Assembly (NCBI GenBank): GCA_964057225.1
Contig: OZ059897.1
Span: 13,144,001-13,208,000 of the forward strand
DNA length: 64,000 bases
Direction: 5' to 3'
Source: Auanema rhodensis
Lineage: Eukaryota > Nematoda > Chromadorea > Rhabditida > Rhabditidae
Shown: piece after piece, positions 35,299-52,937 of the stretch
Layout: the number at the start of each line of letters is the position of its first letter
Position numbering within the stretch: position 1 is the stretch's first letter
The notes under the pieces: generated by a model
The model's database searches: none
Told to the model about the DNA's origin: nothing
What the model saw: only the letters and a program-made list of their open reading frames with translations
Position numbers and translations under genes: made by a program

Positions 35299-37436
35299 CT
35301 AACCTTTACAACACAAGAAGCCAGTTGTACTAGCCGATGGTAGGCACTTATACTCAAATGGACATCTGAAAGAAAAACTTCTTCTATGAAAAAATACAAA
35401 ATGGAAAAGAACTTACGAAATATCGAGAAACCCTGTGCACCTTCTTATTTCATTATTATGCTCATATCGCGCAGCTGTATGACCGAACCAACAAGTTGGT
35501 GGATCCGACTCAATTGGTATAGGCATAATTGGCTTTACTCGAGGACTCAGAGGCATTGGGGAAGTACCTAAATAAATTAAACAAATTATATATAATTATG
35601 ATTTTTTTTGATATTTATGAGTATACAGCAAACCGTAACATCAGTATAATTCCTGAGCGTCACCAGTACTGCCAAAAATTAAACTCCTGACCTGTTGCGG
35701 AATTTCGTTTAGGAACAATTGGTGCAGTCACAAGCCAGTTATCAATAGCGAGAGGACAACAATACAATTTGCTATTTAATGTTTTTGAACAGATGTATCC
35801 AGCCTAGATAACAAACTGTTTTATAAAACCTTTACGAATACTGCTAACTCGTGGACAAGGTGCGCCTTCCTCGGGGCAAATGAGATAAGTATCCTGAATT
35901 GTCATAGGCAAATTTCCATCAGTACAAATGGGCACTTCCGATATTTCATCTTCCTCTTCTTCATTTTCTTCGTCATCGTCTTCCTCATTTGAACTTAATA
36001 ATGTGTGCATTGAGCAATCGAACACCAATAACTAACCTTGTAGTCGATGTTGTTATCACAGAAGCAATTCTATTAGGCCTCAATGTAAGAGCTATTTTTC
36101 TTGGAACAGGTGTAGAAGTGGCAGAACTGAATACAGTCAGGGCAGACTTTCTAGTTGATATTATGAAAGGAGGTTGTGTTACTACATCTCGGTCTTCGTC
36201 TTGGCAACAAATAAAACTATTTTTAACATTTGATTCCATACACGTGTAATTAACAGGGCATTTATTATTAAAAATGGAACATTTTTCTCCATTGCTAAAA
36301 TAATAATAAAATTTATAATAACGTTTTGAATATGCGTAGCTACCTTCTACGATTGTTGGGGCACTCTAGTTGACGCACTTGTAAAGGGCAACACCATCGC
36401 TGCCCTTGAATCTAAAAAGCTTTGATATAGAACACCCGAATTTGATGATATTATTATTTTCCAGAAAGAACAAACTTCTTCACACTTTTCGTCCAATCTG
36501 CAACCACCGGCACATACAGATCGAGCCCTTTTGCCACTAGAACAGACGGCGTATGAACAACAAACTTGAGAACCAGTTGAAGTAGTTGTGCATTCAAATC
36601 TACATTTGAAAAATAGTGTTTAAACTCTACGAACATTAAAATAACTACCCTCGATCACAAGGAATTTTGGAACAGTCTCTTGCCAAAACTCCATCCAATT
36701 TCACATGACTTCCAACTCCACAAAGAGAGCCATATGATTGACAACAAATAGAAACATCTGAACCACGGAAAGGAACACATATTCTGTAATTTCCACCCAT
36801 TGACTTTTTTTCACCTTTTTCCCATACCCATTTTTACAATCTTTACAGAGAACTAAATGTTTATTCTCATGACGAACGACGGGATAGCTAGCTAAAGTGC
36901 AACAACTTGAAAGACCTTCAAACGAATTTTGTTACCTGGACATACACCATTAGCAGATTGATTTGGAACAAGTGATGTACTTATAGGAGAGCGTCTCATA
37001 GCTTTATCAGCACAACATATACTCATTCCTGCTCGACTACTTGGTACGCACAATGTGTCAGAAGGACAGTTTTGTTTTATTTTAGGCAGGCATGAAAATC
37101 CAGTAGAAAATCTTAAAGTTGAACCAAATCTTGAATTTAGAAATTTAATAGAAATCACCTAAATTTAGTATCCAAGCAAACTGGAGGCTTAATACAGCAG
37201 ATACCCTGGATACATATAGAATCGGTTGGACAAATATCATCACAAGTTCGTACATGAGCTTTACCACTTAATGGCAAATATCCTTCAGGGCACAAATCTC
37301 AAAAATGATATTCTTAAAATTTATATAACATTGTTCTGATACTTTTTAAATATTCATAGGTAGTTGGACGTTCTGCTTCAACATATAATGATGCAAATAA
37401 AAATAAAGATATAATCGAAACTGTGAATCTAATCAT
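35299..37436 (-). CDS. Secreted cysteine-rich protein with repeated CC modules (EB-like)
   Basis: ATG 37436, signal peptide IRFTVSIISLFLFASLYVEA, then many exons to stop at 35299-35301. The protein repeats a module with six-cysteine spacing ending in CC: LCPEGYLPLS...CICCIKPPVC, SCLPKIKQNCPSDTLCVPSS then ICC, CPVNYTCMESNVKNSFICC, GYICSKTLNSKLYCC, and the last CPFEYKCLPSASTTGFLCC. Between modules are Pro/Ser/Thr-rich and acidic linkers (for example about 35.80-36.00 kb). This resembles nematode EB-module or lustrin-like secreted and cuticle-associated proteins. No enzyme motif was seen. Module boundaries coincide roughly with exon boundaries, suggesting growth by exon duplication. Exact exon joins in the middle (36.25-36.90 kb) were not all verified. 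Confidence 0.75.
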
Positions 37437-38705
37437 AAGGTAAGTGAGGATATGGGAGGAAGTTGGAAGAGAATTATGAGCGAAGATGTTTCGTTCTCAA
37501 TTATATGTTGACCATGCACGTGAATATACATTCTGCGTGATCCTCATAGCCCACTTATTCATATTTTTCTAGGACATATTTGCAGAAAATCCTTAATATT
37601 CTTCATATATTATACATATATACTTGAGTTTTTGAATAAAATAGAAAGTTTTCTAAAAAATCTTCACCATGGTACGAATTCTATAATTTTCTTGAATGAT
37701 ATAAGATATTAAATGCACTTCAGTAATATTGAGCCTATAGAGAATATATGCTTAGATACTAGCTTAATGCAAAAAATTCATATATATCCTCAGCACAACA
37801 CAAACAACATGCTCTTATCAAACATTGTTTAAGATGAAGGCAGGAATCAAACAAGCACACCTATGAATATCTATATTTTATATAGTTAAACAAGAGAAAA
37901 CATCCCTTAGATGAATGAATTGTATTAATTCCTTTGTTAATAATAAGTTTTGTTAATAAAAATTCTTATGTATGTTCTATTTTGCTGTTTAAAAACCAAA
38001 TAATTTCAAATATATATTATCAGGTATTCTTTGATTTGTTATCATTCTTATCAGATGAAATGTTGTAGTGTTATTACTTGTTCTAAACATTTTATTACAA
38101 AAAATCTATATTTGTATAAAGAAAACTGAACTGTATAAATGTTTGATGTCTAGTTTAGACTCTTTGTGTTTTTCTTATTTTCGGGCTCACGAAATATTTC
38201 GGACTTTTTCTGATAATTTGTTCATAGTATGAAGTTCATGTTTAAACAAAGAAGTAATTCCAACTGAATCTTGCTTTTTTTTACTATCTAATTAATTTAG
38301 TATTGAAATATAATATTTCATTCATAATCTTATTACAAACAAGAATTGTAGAATAAATTGTAAAGTTAGATTTAAATTTAGAATGAGTATACTAGACAGT
38401 TAGGATACCCATGCAGTTGTTGATCATTTATTTCGGTTTTCGTGGAAAATCGATTGATTTTATTTTTTATCTCAGTTGAAATATTGTCCATAAGCAGTAT
38501 ATTAGCATTGTGGTCTTTTAAAGATGAGATAACGATTGATCCATTTGTAATGTGTGCCAGTATTAGTGCGAGCGACCTTGTCCATTTTGGTATGGGTGCG
38601 TGGTTGCGATAATATTCTTCATTCCTACCTTCACTTTTCTTTCTGGATATTGAATCTATACGTACTTCATATTTGAGCATATAATATATTACAGGGTCCG
38701 AAACC
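37437..38705. promoter_or_regulatory. Divergent intergenic region, 1.3 kb
   Basis: Between the CC-repeat gene (-) and mboa-6 (+). It holds a 109-codon minus-strand open frame at 38378-38707 that overlaps the mboa-6 start codon (see findings). No other exon was seen. Confidence 0.5.
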
Positions 38706-40718
38706 ATGGTAGTGAGTGCGATAGCTGAATTAGTAAGCGTACGAGAAGATGCTCTGCGTTTATTACTTTCGGTGTTAGCAGGTATTGATTATTAAAAATT
38801 TTTCTTTGCTGAAGTTCATTTTACAGGCTATCCTCTTGCTACTATTCATAGATCGTTTTTCTGCAATAAATCTCCTTCGACTCAGCACACATTTTTCGTT
38901 GTTGCTGGAATCCTGCTTTACCTTTTCAATTGCGGTAATTTTCTCAGTTAGTATTTGTTCTTAATAGAGTTTTCGTAATTTAGGATTTGCTATTGCTCAC
39001 AGTTTAATTTCGATAGTCTTTGCTTATGTTATTACTAACTATATGGCTGGAACACAAGCTTCCATTATTGCTGCACACACATGTTTCCTGGTAATTTCAA
39101 ACTTTTTTGCTGTAATAACCGTTTACTACTAGGGACATTTACTATTGGGTTATGTTTATGCTGAAACTGATCAGTATGATATAACGTGGACTACTCCTTT
39201 CTGTATCATGAGTCTGCGATTTATTGGACTTGTCATGGATGTTTATGATGGAGTTCATTATGTATGTTGTTACTATCTCTCCCTCATATATGTTTTTCTT
39301 ATTATAGGAGAAATCTAAACCAGATCAGCAAAAAACAGCCATTCGTGACGCCCCAGGTCTTCTCGAAATTGCTGCTTTTGGTATTTTTAAAAATTAATTG
39401 ATTATTTGTTTGTTTCTGCATAGGTCTTTTCTTCACTGGAACACTTGTTGGACCTCAATTTTCCCTTTCTCGTTTCCGTTCTTTTGTAAATGGAGAATTT
39501 TTGGATGAGAATAAGCAATCGAAAGACTCTGCGTAAGTGAATAATATCTTATTGAGCTATCAAATATTATATTTTAGCATTATGGTCTCACTTGGACGCT
39601 TCCTATTTGGTGTTTTCTATATGGTCATTCACCAATGGGGTGCTGTATGGATTCCATCTGACTACTTTAACAGTGAAGCCTATTTTGTATGCTGGATATA
39701 TGTTGTACGATTGATGAAATAACTTCTTTTAGGGCTTGTCTCTGTTCTGGAGATGGACATGGGCTACTATTTGGTTCCGTTTAACCATGTACCGTTATTG
39801 CGCAATGTGGTTAATTACTGTATGTTTTTTCCTGTTAGCCTTATCTGTTATAAGCTATTTTTTTTGCTTGTCTGCTTTTCTCATTTGCTATTTTTAGGAA
39901 GGTGCTGCTGTTCTCAGTGGAATTGCTTACAATGGCAAAGATGAAAAGGGAAATGACAGGTTCTTATATTCATCCTTTTCTATACATACCTTGTATATCT
40001 AAATCACAAACTATCACAATTAAGATGGGACGGTGTTCGCGATCTTCATATAACTGGATGGGAAACTGGGCACGATTTCAACTCCGTAGTCTTAAGTTTC
40101 AATTGTGGAACTAACACTTTTGCTAAAAAGTATTTTGTATTTGTTAACTGATTTTTAATTATTTTTTCTTTTAGTCATTTGTTCCGTCGTCTCCGATGGC
40201 TCAACAGCAAGCCTCTTGCTCATATTGCCACTCTAATGTATTTAGCTGTATGGCACGGATATCATCTTGGCTATTTCCTACTCTTCTTCTTTGAATTTGC
40301 TTGCATGATCGCTCAAGAACAAGTATTTTCTCAGCATTTTTTAAAAAACTTTTAATCCTCATTTCTAGTTATATTCTTTGATTAATCGCACTCCTGGATT
40401 CAGTGAGTTAATCTCTCAGCCATGGGCTCGACCATTCATTTGGATTTTCGGAAAACTCACTATCAGCTATAGTATGGGTTTCGTTTTCTTGTGCTTCGGA
40501 CTCATCAAAACCAAATATTGGTGGGCGGTATGTGATTTTTACAGATTTCTCGGAATTCGTTGTATTTTTAGCCAGTCAAATCTATGTACTTCATTGGATT
40601 CATCTTTTACTTTTTGGTGTGGCCCATTCTTTTCCAAGTTTTATTACGTGTTCTCCCAAAGAAGAAAAAAGAAAAAGTCGATGATGGAAAGTCTGTTGAG
40701 AAGAAGAAAGAACTCTAA
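38706..40718 (+). CDS. mboa-6: MBOAT lysophospholipid acyltransferase (LPCAT3/MBOA-6 type)
   Basis: About twelve exons separated by short introns, ATG 38706 to stop 40718, giving a polytopic protein of roughly 480-500 residues. Recognisable blocks: TTPFCIMSLRFIGLVMDVYD, DAPGLLEIAAFGLFFTGTLV, GPQFSLSRFRSFV, WDGVRDLHITGWETGHDFNS, VLSFNCGTNTFAKN and YLAVWHGYHLGYFLLFF. The conserved MBOAT catalytic His is in AVWHG, and the upstream conserved Asn is likely in the NSV..NCGTNTF.KN region. The C-terminus KKKEL provides a KKxx-type ER-retrieval signal. MBOAT5/LPCAT3 enzymes reacylate lysophosphatidylcholine and related lipids with polyunsaturated chains in the ER. Family assignment is strong. Confidence 0.92.
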
Positions 40719-41491
40719 TTACTCAGCGATTACCGGTTCAGTCATAAGCTTACTAAATAGATTATTACTATTGTATCTAAAAACGGCTATAGTTTCAGCA
40801 TTGTGATTTCAAAAGTTGCCTTTGTTTTTAATAACTTATGATGTTGTCTGATAGATATTTAAATTAACTATAAATAATATTGAAGAATAATTTTTGATAC
40901 TTTCATTGTTTTTCTTAATTGCAATCCTCAATCATAATGCACACTATCATAAATGATGACAAAAAGAGACTATTGCGATTACAGATCAAAAACGTTTCGG
41001 CGTGTGGTGGAGTTCTGGACCGTATTCATTGCAAATTCTCAATGTTATCACTTGACTCGAGTTGAGCTTATCGTTTTTAAAATCATCCTTTTGTGATTTT
41101 TATCATCATTTTTAATATTCAGTTATAGTCATGCAAAGTGGGTACAACTAGTAACATTTGATTTCAATTATTTATGTGTCCGTAAGCCTCTACGAGGTAT
41201 AAGAACGTTAAAGCGCTCCGCGGCATTTCAATGTTGGTCTACGCATGAGCGGTTGGTTGTGCCGGAGCGTTTTTCGTTGCTCTGAAAGGGTGCTGGTTTT
41301 CGTAATTCTCTTATTTAATTTATTTCAACATTTATTTTGTTTGCTCTTATTATATATCGCATAGTTACCATAGTAACAGTATTTCTATATCATATGAGAA
41401 TATATGAGAATATGTATATATTTTTTATTTAAGCTTTCATTTTTTTCATTTTATTTGAATTTTATTAATGTGCTTTAGGGTATATTCGACC
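40719..41491. promoter_or_regulatory. Intergenic/promoter region upstream of ABCC gene
   Basis: 0.77 kb between same-strand genes, with mboa-6 3' UTR and then presumed ABCC promoter. A G+C-richer patch at 41180-41290 carries an inverted repeat CGCTCCG/CGGAGCG (41214-41220 and 41263-41269). No gene was seen. Confidence 0.45.
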
Positions 41492-47912
<6,421 letters not shown>

Positions 47913-48372
47913 TTGACGGGTTTTACTTTTAACTACAATTCAAACACATATCTCTTCAACTGAGCTTTGTTCTAAGTTTTCGGTGTTTAAAAAATTTTAA
48001 TTTTTCCTTTTTTATGTCAATTTTCAATCTGAAAATGTGGATATCTTTCTATCCTTATCATAATATTTACGAAATTGAACTTCATGATTCATTTGACCTG
48101 TTTTTCATAAAACTTTTTTTTAATATTTGTTACTACACAAATTACATGATATGACTCGAATTGCAAGAGTGATTGATGATCGTAGCGCTGATTTTATACT
48201 TATCTATGACGCGATGATTTGGCTAATTAAGGCATTTCTACATAATTTATATGTAACCAAGCTATAAATAGGCACAAGGATGACGTTGTTTCCCGAATGA
48301 TTACCTTACCCAGCTTTGAGCTCAACACTTCGATCCTATTTCTAAACCAGTTTCTACGTTCTGTCAAGCTTG

Positions 48373-48669
48373 ATGTTTCGTCAAGCATTTTTCCTAAGCA
48401 TAATATGTATGTTTCATCTAATAGTAGAAGGTAAGTATTCTTTCACAATGTATTTGCTTATTGAATAATTTAGTTGATTCTTCTATTCCGATACAGCGTA
48501 GAGACGACTATAATAATCATCCTTCACTGATACCAATGGGAAAAGTTTGTTATATATGTTTATTTATAACTTTTTATATTTATTTCAGTGGCTTCAAAGG
48601 CATTTAGACACCTATTCAAAGAAAAGGATTACTATCGCTATCAATTCTACAGACACTCCTTCTCAATGA
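48373..48669 (+). CDS. Candidate novel neuropeptide precursor
   Basis: Three exons close in phase: 48373-48430, 48474-48544, 48589-48669; 69 residues. MFRQAFFLSIICMFHLIVE is a typical signal peptide. The rest has no cysteine and two basic cleavage sites: RR at 28-29 and KKR at 54-56. They bracket a 24-residue segment, residues 30-53, starting DDYNNHPSLIPMGKWL and ending DTYS. An in-frame stop lies upstream of the ATG, and an AATAAA sits 38 nt after the stop. The architecture is that of a small neuropeptide precursor; the released segment matches no family that I can name. It lies between the ABCC gene (+) and laat-1 (-). Confidence 0.6.
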
Positions 48670-48706
48670 ATAGAATAATTATTAATGTCTTGTATATTCA
48701 AATTAA

Positions 48707-48712
48707 AATAAA
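48707..48712 (+). terminator. Poly(A) signal AATAAA of the peptide gene
   Basis: AATAAA 38 nt beyond the stop codon at 48669, the expected spacing for a short 3' UTR. Confidence 0.6.
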
Positions 48713-49070
48713 GAATTTATAGTTAAGTACCGCGTGCAAATAATACAAGTTGAAAACGAAACATACAGAAATCACTAAAGCAATATAAAATAGGATTTCC
48801 GTCCGGCGGTAGTGCTAGACATGGCAAAATCACTAGAATCCGCCAAACATAAATTCATTACCTACAAAGTGTTGAGGTATAACTTGCAGATAAATAGGTA
48901 ACTAATGTTTTATAAGAATCATTAGACTGTGTCTATTTAGTATATGAGAAATAAATACAATCACAACTTGTTAGTACAAACGTAATGTATGAAAAAATGA
49001 CTGCTCAATATGAATAGATAGTGAACTAGATTTCACAAAATAATAGTAAATGAATCAGAAAAACCTATTC

Positions 49071-50294
49071 CTACTCTTCTTCTTCTAAGAGGTGTTGTCT
49101 AGATTCATCTGATCCTGCCCGTTTAGAATAATAAAAGTATTGCATAATCATCACAGCATCAAAACAACAGCACCCTAAGCTTCCAGCTAGCCAAGGAATA
49201 TGTCTAAATTAAATATACATGTACTCTTCTGAAGGCAGAAACACAGAGTATGGTAGAAAATATGTAAAAATATAAAACGCACCTGACTAGATAAAGCCAG
49301 CTAGTAGTGGCCAATAAAACAGATATTCCATAAGTAAGATTAGCAGCAACAATAATGTAAAACATTGTTAGCGATAACCCTGTTAAGAAAAAAATATAAA
49401 AAATACATAAGTTAACCATACCTTCACAGCTTTTCCGTTGATAGTTTTTTATGATTTGAGGAATTCTTCCTCCAAAATAACACAAAGCAGCTATGCTACC
49501 AATAACATATCCAACCTCAAATGAAAAATACAATTTCAACTAATAAAATAAAAAAACCATGTCGGAATAGCTATCAAAGAAGGGCCAAACGCCCTGAACC
49601 GTTGATGTGGTTAAACTGGATTCTCTAAAATAAATTTATTTCAACACAATACATTAAAAAAACGTACAGAAAACCACTTTCTCTTATATGCCTTGAAGGA
49701 ATAACATTAGATACTTGAGGAGTCAAACATAAGGACCCAAAGGAAGCTAAAGCGAGGCATGGTACCACAATAGTAGCACCTGAATCAAAAGAGTACAAAA
49801 CAGTTGAAAATCAACACAAACTTCTCTGAGCCTTCTTAGGATAAATTTTGCAGTAATATCCATATTGTGCCCATAAGACTAAATCTTGAATAATATAATA
49901 CACTCCAATAATTTTTTGAATAGGTTGTTGATTTGTGAGCATAGCTCCAGCCATATTACATGTATCTCCGACTAACCTTTAAAGGAGCATAGATGCCAAG
50001 AAAATATAATGAAGAATCTTACCAGAAAAACAAAAATGCCAATGAAAGACCGTCGCATTTTTTAGTTCTATAATTTTGTAACAACTGAGGAAATAAGGGG
50101 ACGAGCCATAAAAGCAAAGATATCAAGCCAACCACAAATCCAACAAGCTTTAGCTCAGTATCAACGCAATCAGAAAATACCTGTAAGTGTTTGTTTATAT
50201 TTCTTATTATTAGCATTTTACTTACATCTTTGATCCACTGAATACCTTCCGTACAGTTAGCATCTTCCGAAATAGTTAGTCCACCTTTTTTCAT
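49071..50294 (-). CDS. laat-1: PQ-loop lysosomal amino-acid transporter
   Basis: ATG 50294 to stop 49071-49073, about seven exons. An N-terminal luminal stretch with NCT glycosylation sequon is followed by [20 protein letters not shown] with [10 protein letters not shown] (first PQ-loop), [18 protein letters not shown], a central variable loop, then [20 protein letters not shown] (second PQ-loop), further membrane segments and the tail RQHLLEEEE. This is the seven-helix PQLC2/LAAT-1 layout. LAAT-1 exports lysine and arginine from lysosomes in C. elegans. The C-terminal LL next to acidic residues is a plausible lysosomal sorting signal, though the spacing is not the canonical [DE]xxxL[LI]. Family assignment is strong; lysine/arginine specificity is inferred. 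Confidence 0.9.
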
Positions 50295-52433
50295 AGCTGT
50301 TGAAAGTGCTAGGCACTGAAAAAAAACTTAAAAAATAGAAATTCCAATAATGTTCATCAAGAAATATAAAATAAACAAATAATGATAATTATAGATACGG
50401 GTCATAAGCAGATCTAAAAAAGAAACGGAAGCCAAACAGTGTGCTCAATTATTGAAAGAAAACAAATATTTTGTAAAAATATTACGACTGAAATCAACAT
50501 TCATTCCAATCAATAATAAGAATATAGTGGTTTTAATATATGACAAACTCAAATAATTAAATCAGCATTATTAATCATATCTGCAAATCCTAACTTAGTC
50601 TTAACGCTAATAGAACAGAGAATTCGATCGATCCGTCCTGTTTTTTGATCCAAAGAGCGAAACAAATTTAATACGCGAAGAACAGTTTGGATAAATACAG
50701 TAATTTATAATAGACTAATAATAAACTTAATAACATTTCATAATAAGAATGCTATGAATGATATTATTCAAGATTTTAAAATATTCCTACTTCGAAAATA
50801 TCAAGAAAGTTAGTAATCATCATACTGTTATTCATTGTTAATATTATGCAGTCAAAATTAAAAAGAAATTATGTAATGTTTAAGAAAATAAAAACACTAT
50901 AAAATGCAAGCATTAAATGATATATAAGCATGTCACATGGTTATTACGATCAAAGATATATATAAGGTGTTCGGAGAAGATTACGTATCTCAGCAAACTA
51001 ATTTTCAACCTCACGTCTATAGATGAAATGTTAAGTAAATCATGCAATATGATAACAATTCCACTATATTATATCTAATAACATGTCTCTAAGAACGTAA
51101 ATAGCAATAGCAATGATTCTTTTTCTACGAAAAAAATTGTGTCGAACATAATTTCAACACTGAAGTGCTTTACTTGTCGCTTATCATATTCTAAAACGGA
51201 AAATTAGTGATATGACCACTAGTTCATTTCTTATCATTTGTGATTATTCGACTGATAAAATTGCCAATTTTGGATGATTAGCATCATGCTTTCATGAACA
51301 ATAAACACAAACCAATGCCTTTACTCAAAGAAAACTGTGATTCTACTGAAACCACTATTTGCTTCGTAATAATTCTAAGAAAAGATTACATATAACAGGT
51401 TTTTTTCGGGTCGAGCTCATCATAGCCAAATAAAACTTTATTATTTAGCTTTTTAGAATTATGTTTGGTTGTATAACATCTGTACCATTGCATTACTTAA
51501 ATCAACAAACTCAGAGTTTTAAATATCCTGAAATATGATCCTTTTTTCCTTCGCGAAAACTTTTGCCATTTGTTTAGTACATTCCAGCGTCATTATGATA
51601 TCAAACTACATTAATTATATTCAACTTAATCTTGCTTGTCCTTTAGATGTAGTATTTAAGAATTTTTGATTTAGAATGCTATATGAGTTATTTTTATCTA
51701 TTTAATGCTACTTATTATTACCATAAAATATCCATATATAGAATTTAATTAGACAATGTCTAGCTCTTGATATGCAACAACACTGACATATAGTCCTTAT
51801 ACTGCTTATAGGAAAACCAAGTTCATTGACAACAATTTTTACTTATTTCCAATTCAACGACATCACGATGTTCGTAGCTCGTCACTTAAAATAATTAAGA
51901 AAGTACAGGACCAATTAATAGCGTGCTAGCTTCATGGGTTTATTGTTCTTTTAACAAATTTATGACGATTTCAACTAGAGTGCATCTTGTTTTTAATATC
52001 TCTATCTTTAGATTCACAAAATTTCTTCAAAAAATAAATATGATGTAGAATTGTGTTATGAGAGAATTAAGATTGTAATATTTTTAAGCTTTGTAAATGA
52101 AAATTAAAATTTTTGTCAGATTATTCGTAATATTTAGTATTAACAAAAAATAATGATTAGAGTAGATCTCAAAAATAACGGAACGACTTCATTTTTCAAA
52201 CAATACTGAGCCATTTGTAGAGAGGGTTAAAGCAATATAGGATCGGTTTACACATTGCTATATTTTAGAAAACATAAGGAAGTTCAGAAAATAACTAGAA
52301 AAAAAACTATAAAATATAGTTACATAAAAGATTAAAAAGAGTTCTATCGTTAATTCGGCGAACTGTTTCTCGAGCTATATTGGTAAAAGGGAAGAGCACG
52401 GTCTATGTGTGTTTCCATAATCTTCCTCTACAA
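50295..52433. other. Intergenic, 2.1 kb, nothing recognised
   Basis: Very AT-rich, with no exon-like segments or good donor/acceptor pairs on either strand. Confidence 0.55.
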
Positions 52434-52937
52434 CTATCTTCTCCAAAACTTCCGACTAAATAACTGTTTTCGAACCTGGGTGGCTTGTTCGTTATGAGTA
52501 CCACGTCCAATCTGCAAAAGAAATTATAATATTGAGAAGAGTCATTCGTACACAACATATATGTATACCTACATGCATATATTACTTTTGATAACAGTGC
52601 ATGATTTTAGCTTTTAATAAATACATGAATTCAAAGGTTATTGTATGAACTTTTACAGAAGATGCACTTAATTGTCCTCAACGTTAGATTTTGATGAAGT
52701 TCGAACCATTAAATTATAAAGAATTTTTTGTTATTTGACATTCACGCTAGTGAAAGTTCATAAATTTGACTGCAAGTTGAAAAATTTTGGAAGTAAATTT
52801 GAGATGAATGATCGAATATTTTCTATTTAGTTGCATAAAACAGTCTGAGAACATACATTGTTTAATTGAGAAACCATGGATTGAAGTGTGTGCTGTGGAG
52901 GAAGCATTAAAGGCCCAGCTTGTAAACTCGTTGGCAT
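52434..52937 (-). CDS. Possible 52-residue two-exon ORF or 3' end of a gene
   Basis: Exons 52857-52937 and 52434-52511 join in phase 0 across a 345-nt intron, with clean GTATGT donor and TTTTGCAG acceptor. They read MPTSLQAGPLMLPPQHTLQS, then a helix, and end in a basic QVRKQLFSRKFWRR. The ATG lies directly after TTTCTTTTTTAG, so it may be a trans-spliced start, or this may be the C-terminus of a longer gene further upstream. No family was recognised. Confidence 0.35.
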
